Assembly (NCBI GenBank): GCA_037367405.1
Contig: JAZKJV010009324.1
Coordinates: 310,001-374,000 of the forward strand
Origin: Ottelia alismoides
Lineage: Eukaryota > Streptophyta > Magnoliopsida > Alismatales > Hydrocharitaceae
Length of the DNA: 64,000 nt
Reading direction: 5' to 3'
In this document: piece after piece, positions 1-9,891 of the stretch
How positions within the stretch are numbered: the first letter of the stretch is position 1
Layout of the letters: each line of letters opens with the position of its first letter
The notes under the pieces: generated by a model
What the model saw: only the letters and a program-made list of their open reading frames with translations
The model's database searches: none
Told to the model about the DNA's origin: nothing
Made by a program: the position numbers and the translations under genes

Positions 1-149
1 AATGTACATACTACTACTAGCACTAGTTAAAATTATAGAAATTTATACATCGATGTTGAATATTTGTCATGCTAAAAAATTTGCGGCGGTTAGGTTCTTT
101 CGTTGCGCTTCTCTGCTCTTCGCTTCCGATAGTGAACTGTACTTTCCCC

Positions 150-176
150 CATCTTTAGAGAGAGAGAGAGAAGGGG
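150..176 (+). promoter_or_regulatory. GA-rich 5' leader before the PIAL start codon
   Basis: A short GA repeat (agagagagagagag) directly precedes the ATG at 177. GA/CT repeats are common in plant 5' untranslated leaders. No clear TATA box or transcription start could be placed in the preceding 150 bases. Confidence 0.35.
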
Positions 177-385
177 ATGGCCGGAGCGGCTCCGTATCCT
201 CCGCCTCCACGACCATTGGTCGGCGGAGGCGGCGCCGCCCCCTTGCCGAAGATGACGAGCCCCTTGGCGTCGGAGGTAAATAGGGCTCGGATCCTCCAGG
301 TGGCCGCCCGCCTTTCGGAGCAGTTTCAAAGCACCGGTCCTTTGGATCCCACTGAGTTCTTCCAACTCTGTTTCGCCCTCGCCAG
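177..385 (+). CDS. Exon 1 of PIAL-type E4 SUMO-protein ligase
   Basis: This is the first coding exon, 69 codons plus two bases. The ATG at 177 follows a GA-rich leader. The protein starts with a proline/glycine/alanine-rich stretch and then has a helix-like segment (ARILQVAARLSEQF) followed by EFFQLCFALAR. The exon ends CCAG|GTTGGC in phase 2, and the first base of exon 2 completes an Arg codon to give ALARGIDYAV. The pattern [E]FF.LC..LARGIDYA is characteristic of plant PIAL1/PIAL2 proteins (SP-RING SUMO E4 ligases, related to animal ZMIZ proteins), which extend SUMO chains in the nucleus. Read through without splicing, the frame stops at 411-413. The identification rests on family knowledge plus in-frame agreement of five exons. 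Which of PIAL1 or PIAL2 it matches cannot be decided because the SP-RING part is outside the window. Confidence 0.85.
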
Positions 386-763
386 GTTGGCTCTTGCTTC
401 ATCTGCTTCTTGATTCTTGTCTGGAGTTCTATCATAATTTGCTTTACTTCTGCGATTTCGGTCGATGTTCGATCCGCCAGCAACGGGTCGCATGATTGAG
501 TTGCTTGAATCACTAGTGTGTTTAGGCGAGTGCCATGGAACAACATCAGTTTATACAACTCAGACAAATATGACCGGTAAATGCAAGGAAAGGATGAAAC
601 GCTTTGGAGATAATCTCAGTTGCCATGTAAATGCACGCCTGTGATTTAATAGATTTATGTACATTGTATCATGTTCACATCTATTTTGCACCCTTATGCT
701 CTAGCAGCTTTGCTTGTATTGCACCCCTTTCTACTTGACATACACTTATAAATGCTGCCACAG

Positions 764-850
764 CAGCAGCAACGACAACAACCAAGTCTTTTTTCCATCT
801 TAACTAGGGTCAGTTTCATGGATTCACGCTTTTATTCGATCCATAGTGTA
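764..850 (-). repeat. RTE-LINE / SINE 3' tail fragment
   Basis: On the minus strand this short piece matches, with many changes, the common 3' end of the RTE LINEs and SINEs elsewhere in the window (GGATTCATG..CCCTAG..AAGA..GACTTGG followed by GTT repeats). The plus-strand order is caacgacaacaacc, then aagtctttttt, then tagggtcag..catggattc. It is heavily mutated. Confidence 0.5.
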
Positions 851-973
851 AAACATGCGAACTTAATTACGAACATGAAACATAGCACCTAATGGTTTCC
901 TTCCAATATCCATCCTTTCTGCTCCCTCTCTTACAAGGCCTATCTTGCAACTTCTCATAATTCTCTTAAGAAT

Positions 974-1312
974 CGCGGAGATCGCGTGGGAGAGAAGAGA
1001 GACGAGAGAGATAGAGATAAAAATCTCAAATTTTCATATCAACTGAACTGTCTAAAACAATGGACCATCATCCCTTTATATAGGAGGGATGAGATTACAA
1101 AAATAGAAATCAAATTCAAATTCAAAACAAACTTATCCTAATTTAACTCTAACCGACTAACCGACTAATTTTAAATTCAAATTTCTAACTAATTGAGATC
1201 ACAGGCGATCCCGTTTATTTAATTAACATACGCCAACTCAAATAAACGTAAATAAAATTAACGGATAAAATTAAATAAATGCAGCCCTATATTTCCATTT
1301 CACGCTGCATCA
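974..1312 (-). repeat. 3' LTR of family A copy 1, truncated
   Basis: Nearly identical to 2718-3056 over about 330 bp. Shared landmarks are the A/T-rich block, 'tatataggagggatgag' (a reverse-strand TATA-type box), and the end CTGCATCA at 1305-1312. Similarity stops abruptly near 974, so the far end is lost. Confidence 0.85.
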
Positions 1313-2120
1313 ACTCTCCTCCGCTTGAAAAATTCGTCTCTCGACGAATTGCTTGATCTTCGATGCGCCGTTGGAGAATTCGATGTTGACATTGTAGCTT
1401 CAAATTCCCCACTTAGATCCTTTTCCATGTTACGTTTATAATTTTTCTCCATAGAGGGGCATGGCTGCAAATGTTCTACCTCTTCACTTAAACAAGGTTT
1501 GGAAGGGCCTCCCTCTATTATGATCTTCACATAAAATTTTTTGTGGGAAAGGGCCAACTTGTAATTCTTCAAAAATCATTTCAAATCCCTAAATTTATGG
1601 CATCGACATAAGTTAGAGGTTCGTGAGAATCGTTCACCCTTCCATTGACAAAGGCGACGCTGAACCCGACGGCTAGGATTCCAGCGGCAACTGAGGCACG
1701 AGATCGCACAAGGGTGGAAACGATCGATCACCGAAGGACGGCAGCGGGATTTTGCGGTTTGTTTTTGGCAGTGTAAGACTGAGAGGGGGAGGGTGGCGAC
1801 GCCAGCAGCGGGGAAGGTGGCAGGGAAAGGTGTTTGTGGTGGTGTGGGGCTGAGGGGTAGGAGGGGAAGGAGGGCGATGTTGGTGGGGGGAGGGAGGGGT
1901 AGGGGAAAACGTGACAACGACGCGAGGCTGGGGTGGAGGGACTGGCGACATCGGGGAAGGGTTGTGGGAGTTGGGGTGGGCGGAGTTGCGGGAGGGGTCG
2001 CTGGAGTTGCGGGAGGAGGTGATTGCGGCGATGGTGGGTCTGTGGCTGGGGTTGCGGGTGTGGCAGGAGGGGGTACAGGTGCTGGAAGAGGGTGCAGGGG
2101 TTGGGAGAACATAGCAGAGG

Positions 2121-2579
2121 CTATCGGGAGTGGCGAGGTTGAAGTAGAGGGTACCTGGGATGATTCCGGTGGTGCGAAGGCGATCGAGGGGCACAACGGA
2201 GTTGATTCTGGGAGCGGAATCTGATCTGGGGTGTGCTGGACGGCAAACAGATTGTCGTTTTTCCCTTCTGGAATGGCCTGGACAACGAGTAATCATCATT
2301 GACGACGAGTTTTTCTTCGTCACAAATCTGGACATCGGCTTCGGTGGTTGGAGGCTTTGATTGGGCGGCGAGTAGGGTCTCGAAATTGGCCATAATATCT
2401 AGACATTTGGACTGGAAGTCTTGACATTTGGACTGGAGATCACGCAATTCGTCCATCATCTCCTTGTTGTAGGCGTCGTTGGCTCGTTGTTTTCGTTCCG
2501 ATGAATGATAGTCCTTCGATACATGCCGATGCGAACGTCTGGACGGATCGTCAGATCGTGAGGACGATCTGTAGGCCAT
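2121..2579 (-). CDS. Gag-like ORF of family A copy 1
   Basis: A 152-residue frame whose ATG directly abuts the primer-binding site. The N-terminal ~30 residues are rich in Ser/Arg/Asp (MAYRSSSRSDDPSRRS). A Glu/Lys-rich helical segment follows, with short repeats (DLQSKCQDFQSKCLDIMANFETLLAAQ) that look like a coiled coil. A Pro/Ser-rich tail ends the frame and is probably out of the original reading frame. No zinc knuckle, protease or polymerase motif is visible. The position right after the primer site is where plant gypsy elements start gag, and the coiled-coil start resembles such N-termini. Function is inferred from position only. Confidence 0.5.
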   Translation of the reverse strand: MAYRSSSRSDDPSRRSHRHVSKDYHSSERKQRANDAYNKEMMDELRDLQSKCQDFQSKCLDIMANFETLLAAQSKPPTTEADVQICDEEKLVVNDDYSLSRPFQKGKTTICLPSSTPQIRFRSQNQLRCAPRSPSHHRNHPRYPLLQPRHSR

Positions 2580-2580
2580 G

Positions 2581-2592
2581 CTCTGATATCAA
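2581..2592 (-). other. Primer-binding site of family A copy 1 (tRNA-Met type)
   Basis: The plus strand reads ctctgatatca, complementary in sense to TGATATCAGAG. This is one change from TGGTATCAGAG, the usual plant initiator-tRNA-Met primer site. It lies one or two bases inside the LTR edge. Confidence 0.7.
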
Positions 2593-2593
2593 T

Positions 2594-3056
2594 TGATGCA
2601 GATGAGAATTTTAGCGCGACGATGAAAATAAATTTTTGTTGGTGGATTTTCGGTGGTAGAACTGGAGGGGTTGAGAAGAGAAGCTCGTCGGAAAAACGAG
2701 GGGTTTGGGGGAGAGAACGTGAAGACTACGTGGGGGAGAAGAGAGACAAGAGAGATAGAGATAAAAATCTCAAATTTTCATATCAACTGAACTGTCTAAA
2801 ACAATGGACCATAATCCCTTTTATATAGGAGGGATGAGATTACAAAAATAGAAATCAAATTCAAATTCAAAACAAACTTATCCTAATTTAACTCTAACCG
2901 ACTAACCGACTAATTTGAAATTCAAATTTCTAACTAATTGAGATCACAGGCGATCCCGTTTATTTAATTAACATACGACAACTCAAATAAACGTAAATAA
3001 AATTAACGGATAAAATTAAATAAATGCAGCCCTATATTTCCATTCACGCTGCATCA
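2594..3056 (-). repeat. 5' LTR of family A copy 1 (463 bp)
   Basis: Bounded by TGATGCAG at 2594 and CTGCATCA ending at 3056, a perfect 8-bp inverted terminal repeat. It is a direct repeat of 974-1312 and homologous to 41407-41862 in inverse orientation. A likely TATA box (TATATA) is in the segment reading 'ttatataggaggg' on the plus strand. Confidence 0.85.
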
Positions 3057-3964
3057 AAACCACTATATCAGACCTGTAGCATGAAGTCTGGAGGCCATAA
3101 TTGACCCAAAGCCTTCAGGCAACGATCACGGGTTGTCTGTGGTCCTTAACGGTGGCTTTTGGTGGATCTTGGGGCCACAACAACACTGAAAGGGCTGTAA
3201 TGGCACGAGGAGCGGCCACAGTGTGCTTGGAGGGTCTTGGTAGTTTGGTTGGTCCGGGGACGGGACGCTGCTGCATCACAGCAGACTGTGGTGGCAGTGA
3301 GGGGTGGGCTAAGTTGGGTGTCATGGCCCGAAGTGTCGATATCGGTGGCATGTCGGTGACTTGCTGAAACCGAGATATCGGTGACTTGTTGCCGATATGT
3401 CGCTGAAATCCTAACGAAGCAGTGAAAATGCAAAGCAAGGCTGGTGAAATTCACCTGTTGATGTCGGTTTCGCCAAGCTGGCGAAACCATTATATCGGCA
3501 AAATGTCGGCAAACTTTGTCAACATTTCGAGCCATGATTGGTGTTTCTATTTGATTTTTTTTGAAGAGAGCAAAAGGTGGTGGATAAACAAGTTCACCCT
3601 TGATATGAACTTATTTAGAGAATTAGAAAGTGGATTCCTTATGTAGAAGATTGTCTTCTACTTCCTTTACAAAGACGGGAGAGACAATACACTTGACTAC
3701 ACTTGTAAGAAAAGAAGTAACGCACTGGAAACAGGTATTTTCTAAAAATAGAAACACCTGTTTTTTTTATTTTCTCTAGCCTAGTGTATGGTATTATATT
3801 TTGTGTGTGCGTTAATTCTTGGTTGTATTGTGAAATTAAGGAATAATAGCCACTTGTTATGGGCGGGTACCCCCTGCATTTAACTATTCTTTGTTCTTTA
3901 GTATTTAATTCTTGTTCATGTACATAAAGTATGTTGCATGCTCATTTTACTTGTTGGGTATCAG
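3057..3964. other. Intron 1 distal part, unassigned repeats
   Basis: Nothing coding is supported. Around 3330-3535 short motifs recur ('gatatcggtg', 'tgtcggtgac', 'ccgatatgtcg', 'tatcggcaaaatgtcgg'), which suggests a decayed DNA-transposon remnant. Bases 3540-3964 look like ordinary intron ending in a T-rich stretch and the TATCAG acceptor. Confidence 0.4.
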
Positions 3965-4037
3965 GGGAATTGATTATGCAGTTTCACACGGTGATGTTCC
4001 TCCAAATACTAATGATTTGCCCCCGGTGATTAAACAG
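3965..4037 (+). CDS. Exon 2 of PIAL-type E4 SUMO-protein ligase
   Basis: 73 bases. The first base completes the Arg codon started in exon 1, and 24 codons follow, ending CAG|GTAGTC in phase 0. The peptide contains RGIDYAVSHGDVP and DLPPVIKQ. This matches the PIAL pattern in which the LARGIDYA helix is followed by a valine-proline turn and a conserved D-L-P...-K-Q before the next helix. Neither border leaves a stop in frame. It reads with exon 1 upstream and exon 3 nearly 35 kb downstream. Confidence 0.88.
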
Positions 4038-4680
4038 GTAGTCCTTTGTCTTTTCTGATCTCGTTTCGAATCTAGTCAAGAAAAAAATAAACTATGCAGC
4101 CTTTACCTTATTCATTTTATATGTCACAGCATCTTTTTTAAAAATCTATGGTATTAGAATTGCTTTATTCTGTCGATCGCCTTGCAATTCTTGTTGTTGA
4201 GACAGTGGCATCTCGATCAATTTGGTCATTCGTAGCAAAATTGCATGTTCGAGGAGTGCCTGGATCAACTGCCTATTTTTGGGAGCTTACGATAATGTTG
4301 TGAGTTGTGACCCTATGTGATAATATATTCGAGGAGAGAGATCCTGATTCCTGCCTACTACACCAAGAAGTTGGAACCATGAGAACTAGGAGCCACGAGA
4401 ACCACCCGAACTGGGGTGTTGCAAGAACTGGGTCCAATGTCAAATTAGACGGAGAATTAGAATCATGAATGCTGGAGGCAGGGTGAGAACTAGGCAGGAA
4501 ATTGGGCATATTGGAGGCAATCGCATGCTAGGAGATGATTGTGTACCTGAAGGGCGATCATGTGCTTGATGTTGTGCAAAGCATTGCAAGTGTTTAAAGT
4601 TGTGTGAATATGGAAGATGATTAACAAGAGTAGCCCACTTACCTAGAACTGCTTACCTAGTCGGGTAGCTGCAAGAGGAG

Positions 4681-4690
4681 GGTTTCACCC

Positions 4691-4722
<32 letters not shown>

Positions 4723-4731
4723 GGGGGGGTC
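4681..4731. repeat. GA microsatellite with G run
   Basis: About 16 AG repeats followed by a G-rich run (gggaggggggggggt). Low-complexity tract in intron 2. Confidence 0.95.
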
Positions 4732-5371
4732 CTTAGAATGCATGCCTCTTCTCGAGAAATTCGGAAGAGGCTTTCTACTACACTCTTTTAATGGATTGAC
4801 TTGAGGCGCTTGCGCGACAACGTGGGATTTATGTTCCTAAGTGGACTTGCATTCTACAGAAACTTGTGTTGGTGGTTGGTCCTACCTCATAAGTGATTCC
4901 GTCTTCTTAGATTTTGGAAGCATGATTAAGTCTTAGTGATGACAAAGATCCTGTCCTCGATTCATAATCGTTTAAAGACAAACCAAGATATTCTTTGAGT
5001 ATGCTTGCATTTTTATGGGGTGCCAGATTATGGGACAATAATCTGACCAGAATCCTTGCAATATGCTTGTATTTGTATGGAGTGTCAGATGGAGGGACAA
5101 TAATCCGATAAAATCTCCACCCTCTTTTACCTTAAAAAAATCCGATAAAACATATCTCTTTTATATTTGTGATGTTTATATGATTGGAATGCTTGCTATG
5201 AATATACCACTTTTACATCTACGATTGTCAAAGGATGGGGGTTTTTGCAACTTATAATATAGGGACAGAGCTTTATGTTGGTAAATTGACATTTTTTTGA
5301 AAGAAACTGGGGTGTGCACTCAATGTGAGCCAGACCCCGAATTAATTAATTCTACAAAAGGATTAATAAAA

Positions 5372-5480
5372 CCCCCTGTCCAAGGCCCGACCCGGCCCGG
5401 TCCATGGGCCATACCTTAAGGCCCAAGCCCGGCCCAGGTTTGGGCTGGGCCGGGCCGGGCCGGGCCATGGGCCGAATGTA
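5372..5480. repeat. GGCC-rich block, probable hAT-type remnant
   Basis: Repeated GGCCCGACCCGGCCC / GGGCCGGGCCGGGCC units on both strands, able to fold back, with ccatgggcc twice. Such 'GGCCCG' arrays are typical of termini or sub-termini of some plant hAT elements. No second terminus or 8-bp duplication was found, so the assignment is weak. Confidence 0.35.
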
Positions 5481-5666
5481 AAGTTATTTTTTATTAGTTT
5501 TTTAATCAAAATTACATAGATAATTAAGTTTTTTTAGCATCATCTAATCTTTCTAAATTCAAGTAACCATAATATGTGTTACTTTGTATGTAATTGGCAA
5601 CTTGGACAGTTCAGCTGAATCTTTTGTAAGCAGGGAGGCTAGAAGGCATGTCTTCTTAGGTGGATT

Positions 5667-5870
5667 TTGTTACTCCAGGAGTTTGATTTGTCGATAAAGG
5701 ATAAACTTAGATTTAATAATGTTGTGGCAGATCATTTATCCTGTTTAGAATTAAAGGATTCCCCTAACACTGAGGTGACAAAAAAGATCTTTCCAGATGA
5801 GTCAATTTGTGCTATTGACTCACTTTTATGGTATGCCAATATGGTGAACTGTGTTGTCTGCAAGTAAGTT
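5667..5870 (+). pseudogene. Ty3/gypsy RNase H C-terminal fragment
   Basis: The frame reads LLLQEFDLSIKDK..NNVVADHLSCLE, which matches the end of plant gypsy RNase H domains (LLLQEFDLEI.DKKG.ENVVADHLSRL). It is followed by PDESICAIDSLLWYANMVN, the usual linker before the integrase zinc finger. The reading frame breaks after 5867 and bases 5870-6060 keep only traces. Catalytic residues of RNase H lie upstream and are absent. Confidence 0.8.
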
Positions 5871-6061
5871 CCCTATGGTTGGACTAGAAGAAGTATTGAC
5901 CGACTGAAGTCGAATTCGAGAAGATACCACTAGAAGGATCCATTTCTTTTCTTTGAAGGATTAGATTGTGTCTGAAGAAGGTGTATTCCTCATGAGGAAT
6001 ACTAGAGTGTCCTCACATACTGTCACTCTCTTGAAGCTGGAGGACACCGCTCGGGGAAAAG

Positions 6062-7126
6062 AACAGAACCGAGCACAAGGCATTCCAATGTGGATTGTAC
6101 TGGTCGACCTTATTTCGAGATGCTATTGCTTTTGTACGGTTATGCCCGATCTGTCAAAGGATGGGAGGGACAATTGGATACAGAGATGAGATGCCCATGC
6201 AATCAGTGATTTTCTGTGATGTTTTTGATGCATGGAGTATAGATTTTATGGGTCCCTTTCCAACAATCATGGATTTGTATATTTTGTTGGTGGTATACTA
6301 TATTTCAAGGTGGGTGGAGGCTATCCCAACCTGGGCTGTAAACAACAAGATTGTCTGTAAGTTTGTAAAGGACCATATTTTTGCTAGGTTCGGAATTCCT
6401 AAAGTTTTGATTTCAGATAGGGGTAGCCACTTTGTGAACCATGAGATACAATCTTTAGCTAAGAACTACAAGTTTAAGCACAGAGTTACTAGTCCTTACC
6501 ACCCTCAATCGAACGACATGGCACATATTTCAAATAGGGAGGTGAAGAGTATTCTTCAAAAGCTAGTTCGTCCTGATAGGAAGAATTGGTCCTATCTATT
6601 GGACCAAGTTATGTGGGCTTACTGAATGATCTACAAGACTCCACTTGTCACTTCACCTTTTAGGATAATTTATGGCAAGGCATGCCGTTTGCTCGCTGAA
6701 TTAATTCACAGATCTGAATGGGCAATTACGCAAGTAAACTGGAGTTGTCAACTAGGGAAGCTTTGTCGTGGCCTGAATTTGAGCAAGCTTGTGGAAATTC
6801 GAAACCGGGCTTATGACAACAATTTGATCTATAAGGACAAAGTTAAGAAGTGGCATGACCAGCACATTAGGTGCAAGACCTTTGTCCCGGGACAAACAAT
6901 ATGGTTGTTTAACATCAAGTTGAAGACTTTTCACGGAAAACTTAAGTCAAAATGGACGGATCCCTATATAATGAAGGAAGTGCACTACAATGGAAGTGTA
7001 GAGATAGCTGATCTCGCAGATCGTGCACGTTCTTTCCTGGTTAGTGGACAACTTTTGAAGCATTTCGTTGAATCCAAAGAACAGTTAGTCCAAGTTGAGA
7101 TGATTGACTTCATGCCGAGTGACTAA
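6062..7126 (+). pseudogene. Ty3/gypsy integrase, inactive copy
   Basis: The zinc-finger end (CPICQRMG) is followed by the catalytic core: SIDFMGPF (first Asp at 6242-6244), LISDRGSHF (second Asp at 6416-6418) and YHPQSND. The catalytic Glu expected 36 residues after the second Asp is His here (6524-6526, in DMAHISNRE where the family has GQVEVSNRE). A TGA stop at 6623-6625 splits the domain after WAY, and the frame then continues to 7126 with KTP..SPFRIIYGKACRL and a C-terminal part. There is no chromodomain, as expected for Athila/Tat. Integrase would insert the cDNA into host DNA; this copy cannot. Confidence 0.88.
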
Positions 7127-7299
7127 CTACCTTGCAGATACTTCAGAGTACTCTACATGAAGCTACATCTTTAAGATCCAGATCCGAGTAGATTCAGCTG
7201 TTAGTGAATTCACCTATTCTTTTTCACTTACACTCACTAACACTCGATTTATTCAATTCTTTTAGAGTTTAGGTTTTCTCTTATGTAGATACTCATTCC

Positions 7300-7670
7300 T
7301 TACTTAGGCTATTTGAAGCCTAAGTATAGGGGGGAACTCTAGCTTTTTTCTGTACGTTCTTTTAGATCTCTTGAGTCTTTCACTCGGTCCCTTCTCTTTG
7401 TCCGTACCTTCTTTATTCTTAGGCTATTTCCAACCTAAGTATAGGGGGGCCGAGCCCTTGTTTTCCCTATTGTTCTCCTCTATTCTTTTGTACCCTATTC
7501 CTTAGTGCCTCAGTCCTATACTTAGGTTATTTAAAAGCCTAAGTATAGGGGGGACATACCGGTTTTCACCTCCTTGTATCGTTCTTTCTCTTTATGCTTA
7601 GTATAAGCTATGTCTTTCATTTTACTTTGTGCCATGAGGACATAACACAAGCTAAGTATAGGGGGTGTGC
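7300..7670 (+). repeat. Four reiterated polypurine-tract-like motifs
   Basis: The motif CCTAAGTATAGGGGGG (last copy CTAAGTATAGGGGGTG) occurs at about 7318, 7433, 7538 and 7650. Each copy follows a variant of TTAGGCTATTT, giving an imperfect tandem unit of about 105-115 bp with a T-rich middle. The same core is the true polypurine tract at 12362-12381. Confidence 0.85.
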
Positions 7671-7770
7671 GTATATATTGCATATATACTTTATTCATAA
7701 CTCGTACTTTCACATATTTTATATATTATTATGAACTATGAGTATGGGGATTTGTTTAAGCAGGCATATC

Positions 7771-7788
7771 AAGTATTCCATTCAACTA
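7771..7788. repeat. Target-site duplication, left copy (LINE-1)
   Basis: AAGTATTCCATTCAACTA, 18 bases, identical to 9874-9891. Confidence 0.95.
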
Positions 7789-9873
7789 TCGATCGATCGC
7801 GCTTTCTAACGCGATATACCTTATCGTCGCGAAGACCCTGGTGAATCGTCTTAAGCTTGTTCTGGATTCGGTGATCATGCAGAGGCATCTGCTTTTATTC
7901 TTGGGCGGCATATGGCGGATGGGTTGGTGATGACAACAGAAATCTGCCTTCAGTGGAAGAGATCGAAGACAAGGGTGCGTTATGGAAGCTGGATTTCTCC
8001 AAGGCATATGACTGCGTCGACTGGAACTTTTTGTGAACGTCGATGACGCGGAGGGGTTTCCTGGAGGCGCGGATCGCGTGGATGAAAAGATGTATTATGA
8101 CCTCCTCTTACTCGATCTTGGTGAATAGTACCCCAGAGGGCGGTTTCTTTCAACCGCAGCGTGGGGTGCGCCAGGGGTGCCCTTTGGTACCGAAGCTTTT
8201 CGTTCTGGTCGCTGATGCTTTAGCGGTCCTGTTTAACCAGACAGTGGACGTGGGTTGGTGCGAAGGTTTTCGCTTGGAGGACATTTCCATGCCCATCTTG
8301 CAATATACGGATGGCACACTGCTACCGCTGGGCGGTCCGGACGAACAGGCGTAAAATGCGACTAAGCTCATGGGTATATTTGGCAAGCTCTCCGAGTTGG
8401 TGTCTAACAACATTTAGTCCATGGTCATCACTTTCGAACTGTGCGATGGCGAGCATGAGAGGCTCGCGGAGCTCACTGGCTTCCCCCTGGGGGCGTTGCC
8501 TATATCTTACTTGGGGTTATCGTTGGTGGACGGTAACCTGAAGAAGGCGGACTGGGACGTCGTGCTCTACAGGACGGAGCATAGATTAGCGGGTTGGAAG
8601 GCAATCACCCTCTCCAGGGGTGGTAAGCTTATCTTGCTCAAGCATGTGCTCTCGGTGATACCACTGTTTTTTTATTCCACGCGCATATTACCTGTGGGGG
8701 TCCGAAGGAAGATTGAAGCACATATGAAATCATTCTTCTGGTCTGACGGCAAACAACAAAAATCGGGGATCCACCTGGTGGGCTGGAATGTGGTGAGTAA
8801 GGAAAAAGGGGAGGGGGCTTGGCGTCCGTGATGTTGAATGTATGAACAAAGCCTTTCCAGCGAAATGGGTGTCCCAAATATGGGGACCTTCTTCTTCTCT
8901 TGTGCTCAGATTACTCCGTAAGGTCTACGGAGTGGGGGGAAAGCTTGTGGCGGGGAGAGCAAGGTGGGAGTTGCCGCTTTGGGCGAGTGTTCGGGAAGTT
9001 CTCCCGGCACTCGTGCATAAGCTGCGGCCGCAAGTTAGAGATGGTTGCTTGTTCCGCTTTTGGCGCGACGTCTGGACTGGAGAGGGCAACCTAAGTGCAT
9101 GGTTCCCGAGATTGTTCGCCCTTGCGGCCTCGCGGGATGCTCGACTCTACCAAGTCATGGGGTCGGGTACGTGGGCAACGGAGTTCACTAGCAAGTTATC
9201 TGAACAGAGGCTGGAGGAATTTCTCATGATGCAGACGGTTTTGCCGGCGCCCTCAATTCGACAAACCATGTGGACTGCTCTGACCACTTCGCGTGGGAGG
9301 GGGGGAGGTTCTCTACGAAGAAGGCATATGAGGAGCTGAGACAGACAACCACCGTAGGAGCAGGACCCTGGCTTTTATCACGACTTAAGCGTAGTTTGGA
9401 CGGCTAAGATTCCGTGTCGGGTCAAGATCTTTCTGTGGTGCTTGAGGAGAGACCGAATATGTGATAAGGTGAGGCGCGCTCGTCTCTTTGGAGCGCAGGA
9501 CACGATATGTATGTCAGCAGGAGAATGCAGATCATATCTTCTTCAAGTGTCCGTTCTCGGCTGGGGTTTGGAGAGAGCTGGACTTACCTTGGCTTAAGAC
9601 GGATGATGCGGCAGCGTTTTGGAGTTCGATCCGATTGGTGGGGCGCGACTCCACTGATGATGTCTCTCCGGCCTTGGCAGCTCTCTGGGCCATATGGTTG
9701 GGATGAAATGATCGTATTTTCAGGAACCAGATCTTTCTACTCTGAGAATGTTTTGTTACATTGTAAAGCCCTGTATAACTTTTGGCCTCGCGGTAACATA
9801 ACCTCTTATCTCTATTGAATATATAGAGGCGGTATCTCCCAACTTGGGAGACTACCGATGTCTTTTCATAAAA
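7789..9873 (+). mobile_element. LINE-1: 5'-truncated L1-type LINE
   Basis: Bounded by a perfect 18-bp target duplication. It starts inside the reverse transcriptase and ends in a short A-rich tail (cataaaaaag), as expected of target-primed reverse transcription with 5' truncation. It inserted in the 3' region of gypsy element 1. Its relatives LINE-2 and LINE-3 are downstream in the same orientation. Confidence 0.92.
7795..9720 (+). pseudogene. LINE-1 ORF2 fragment: reverse transcriptase and zf-RVT region
   Basis: Frame pieces give AKTLVNRLKLVLDSV, FILGRHMADGLVMTTEIC, KGALWKLDFSKAYDCVDW, SILVNSTPEGGFFQPQRGVRQGCPL and, after more breaks, ITLSRGGKLILLKHVLSVIP and MNKAFPAKWVSQIWG. All are typical of plant L1 ORF2. 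The catalytic YADD box is YTDG (8304-8315), so polymerase activity is lost. There are stops at about 8034, 8352 and 8416, and several frameshifts between 8800 and 9500. A C-terminal zf-RVT-type part (ADHIFFKCPFSAGVW) is at 9520-9570. No endonuclease domain remains because of 5' truncation. Confidence 0.9.
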
Positions 9874-9891
9874 AAGTATTCCATTCAACTA
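9874..9891. repeat. Target-site duplication, right copy (LINE-1)
   Basis: Identical to 7771-7788. Confidence 0.95.

Larger units (their letters stand above)
974..3056 (-). mobile_element. Gypsy-like LTR retrotransposon, family A, copy 1 (minus strand)
   Basis: In element orientation: 5' LTR (3056-2594), primer-binding site beside it, a gag-like frame (2579-2121), a non-coding middle, a polypurine tract (agcggaggagagt on the minus strand, just right of 1312), and a 3' LTR (1312-974). The 3' LTR is about 340 bp and lacks its last ~120 bp. The internal region is only 1.3 kb and has no reverse transcriptase or integrase, so this is a deleted or non-autonomous copy. The leader and the TG...CA LTR type suggest Ty3/gypsy (inference). 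No target duplication can be tested because one end is missing. The small frame at 1300-1572 ends in KRRRVDAA across the polypurine tract and resembles a C-terminal polyprotein remnant. Copy 2 of the family is at 39913-41862 in the opposite orientation. Confidence 0.75.
386..3964 (+). other. Intron 1 of the PIAL-like gene (3,579 bp)
   Basis: The donor is AG|GTTGGC at 385/386 and the acceptor is TATCAG|GGGAATT at 3964/3965, phase 2. Bases 386-763 and 851-973 show no coding signal. A minus-strand RTE-LINE tail lies at 764-850 and a gypsy-like element at 974-3056. The rest is described separately. Confidence 0.8.

Noticed and set aside
1793..2224. Glycine/arginine-rich frame of 143 codons on the plus strand
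   Set aside because: It lies opposite the gag-like frame and the GC-rich internal part of a minus-strand element; the composition is repetitive and there is no domain.
3115..3535. Overlapping minus-strand frames of 107-129 codons in intron 1
   Set aside because: No recognisable protein features; they fall in a stretch of short DNA repeats.
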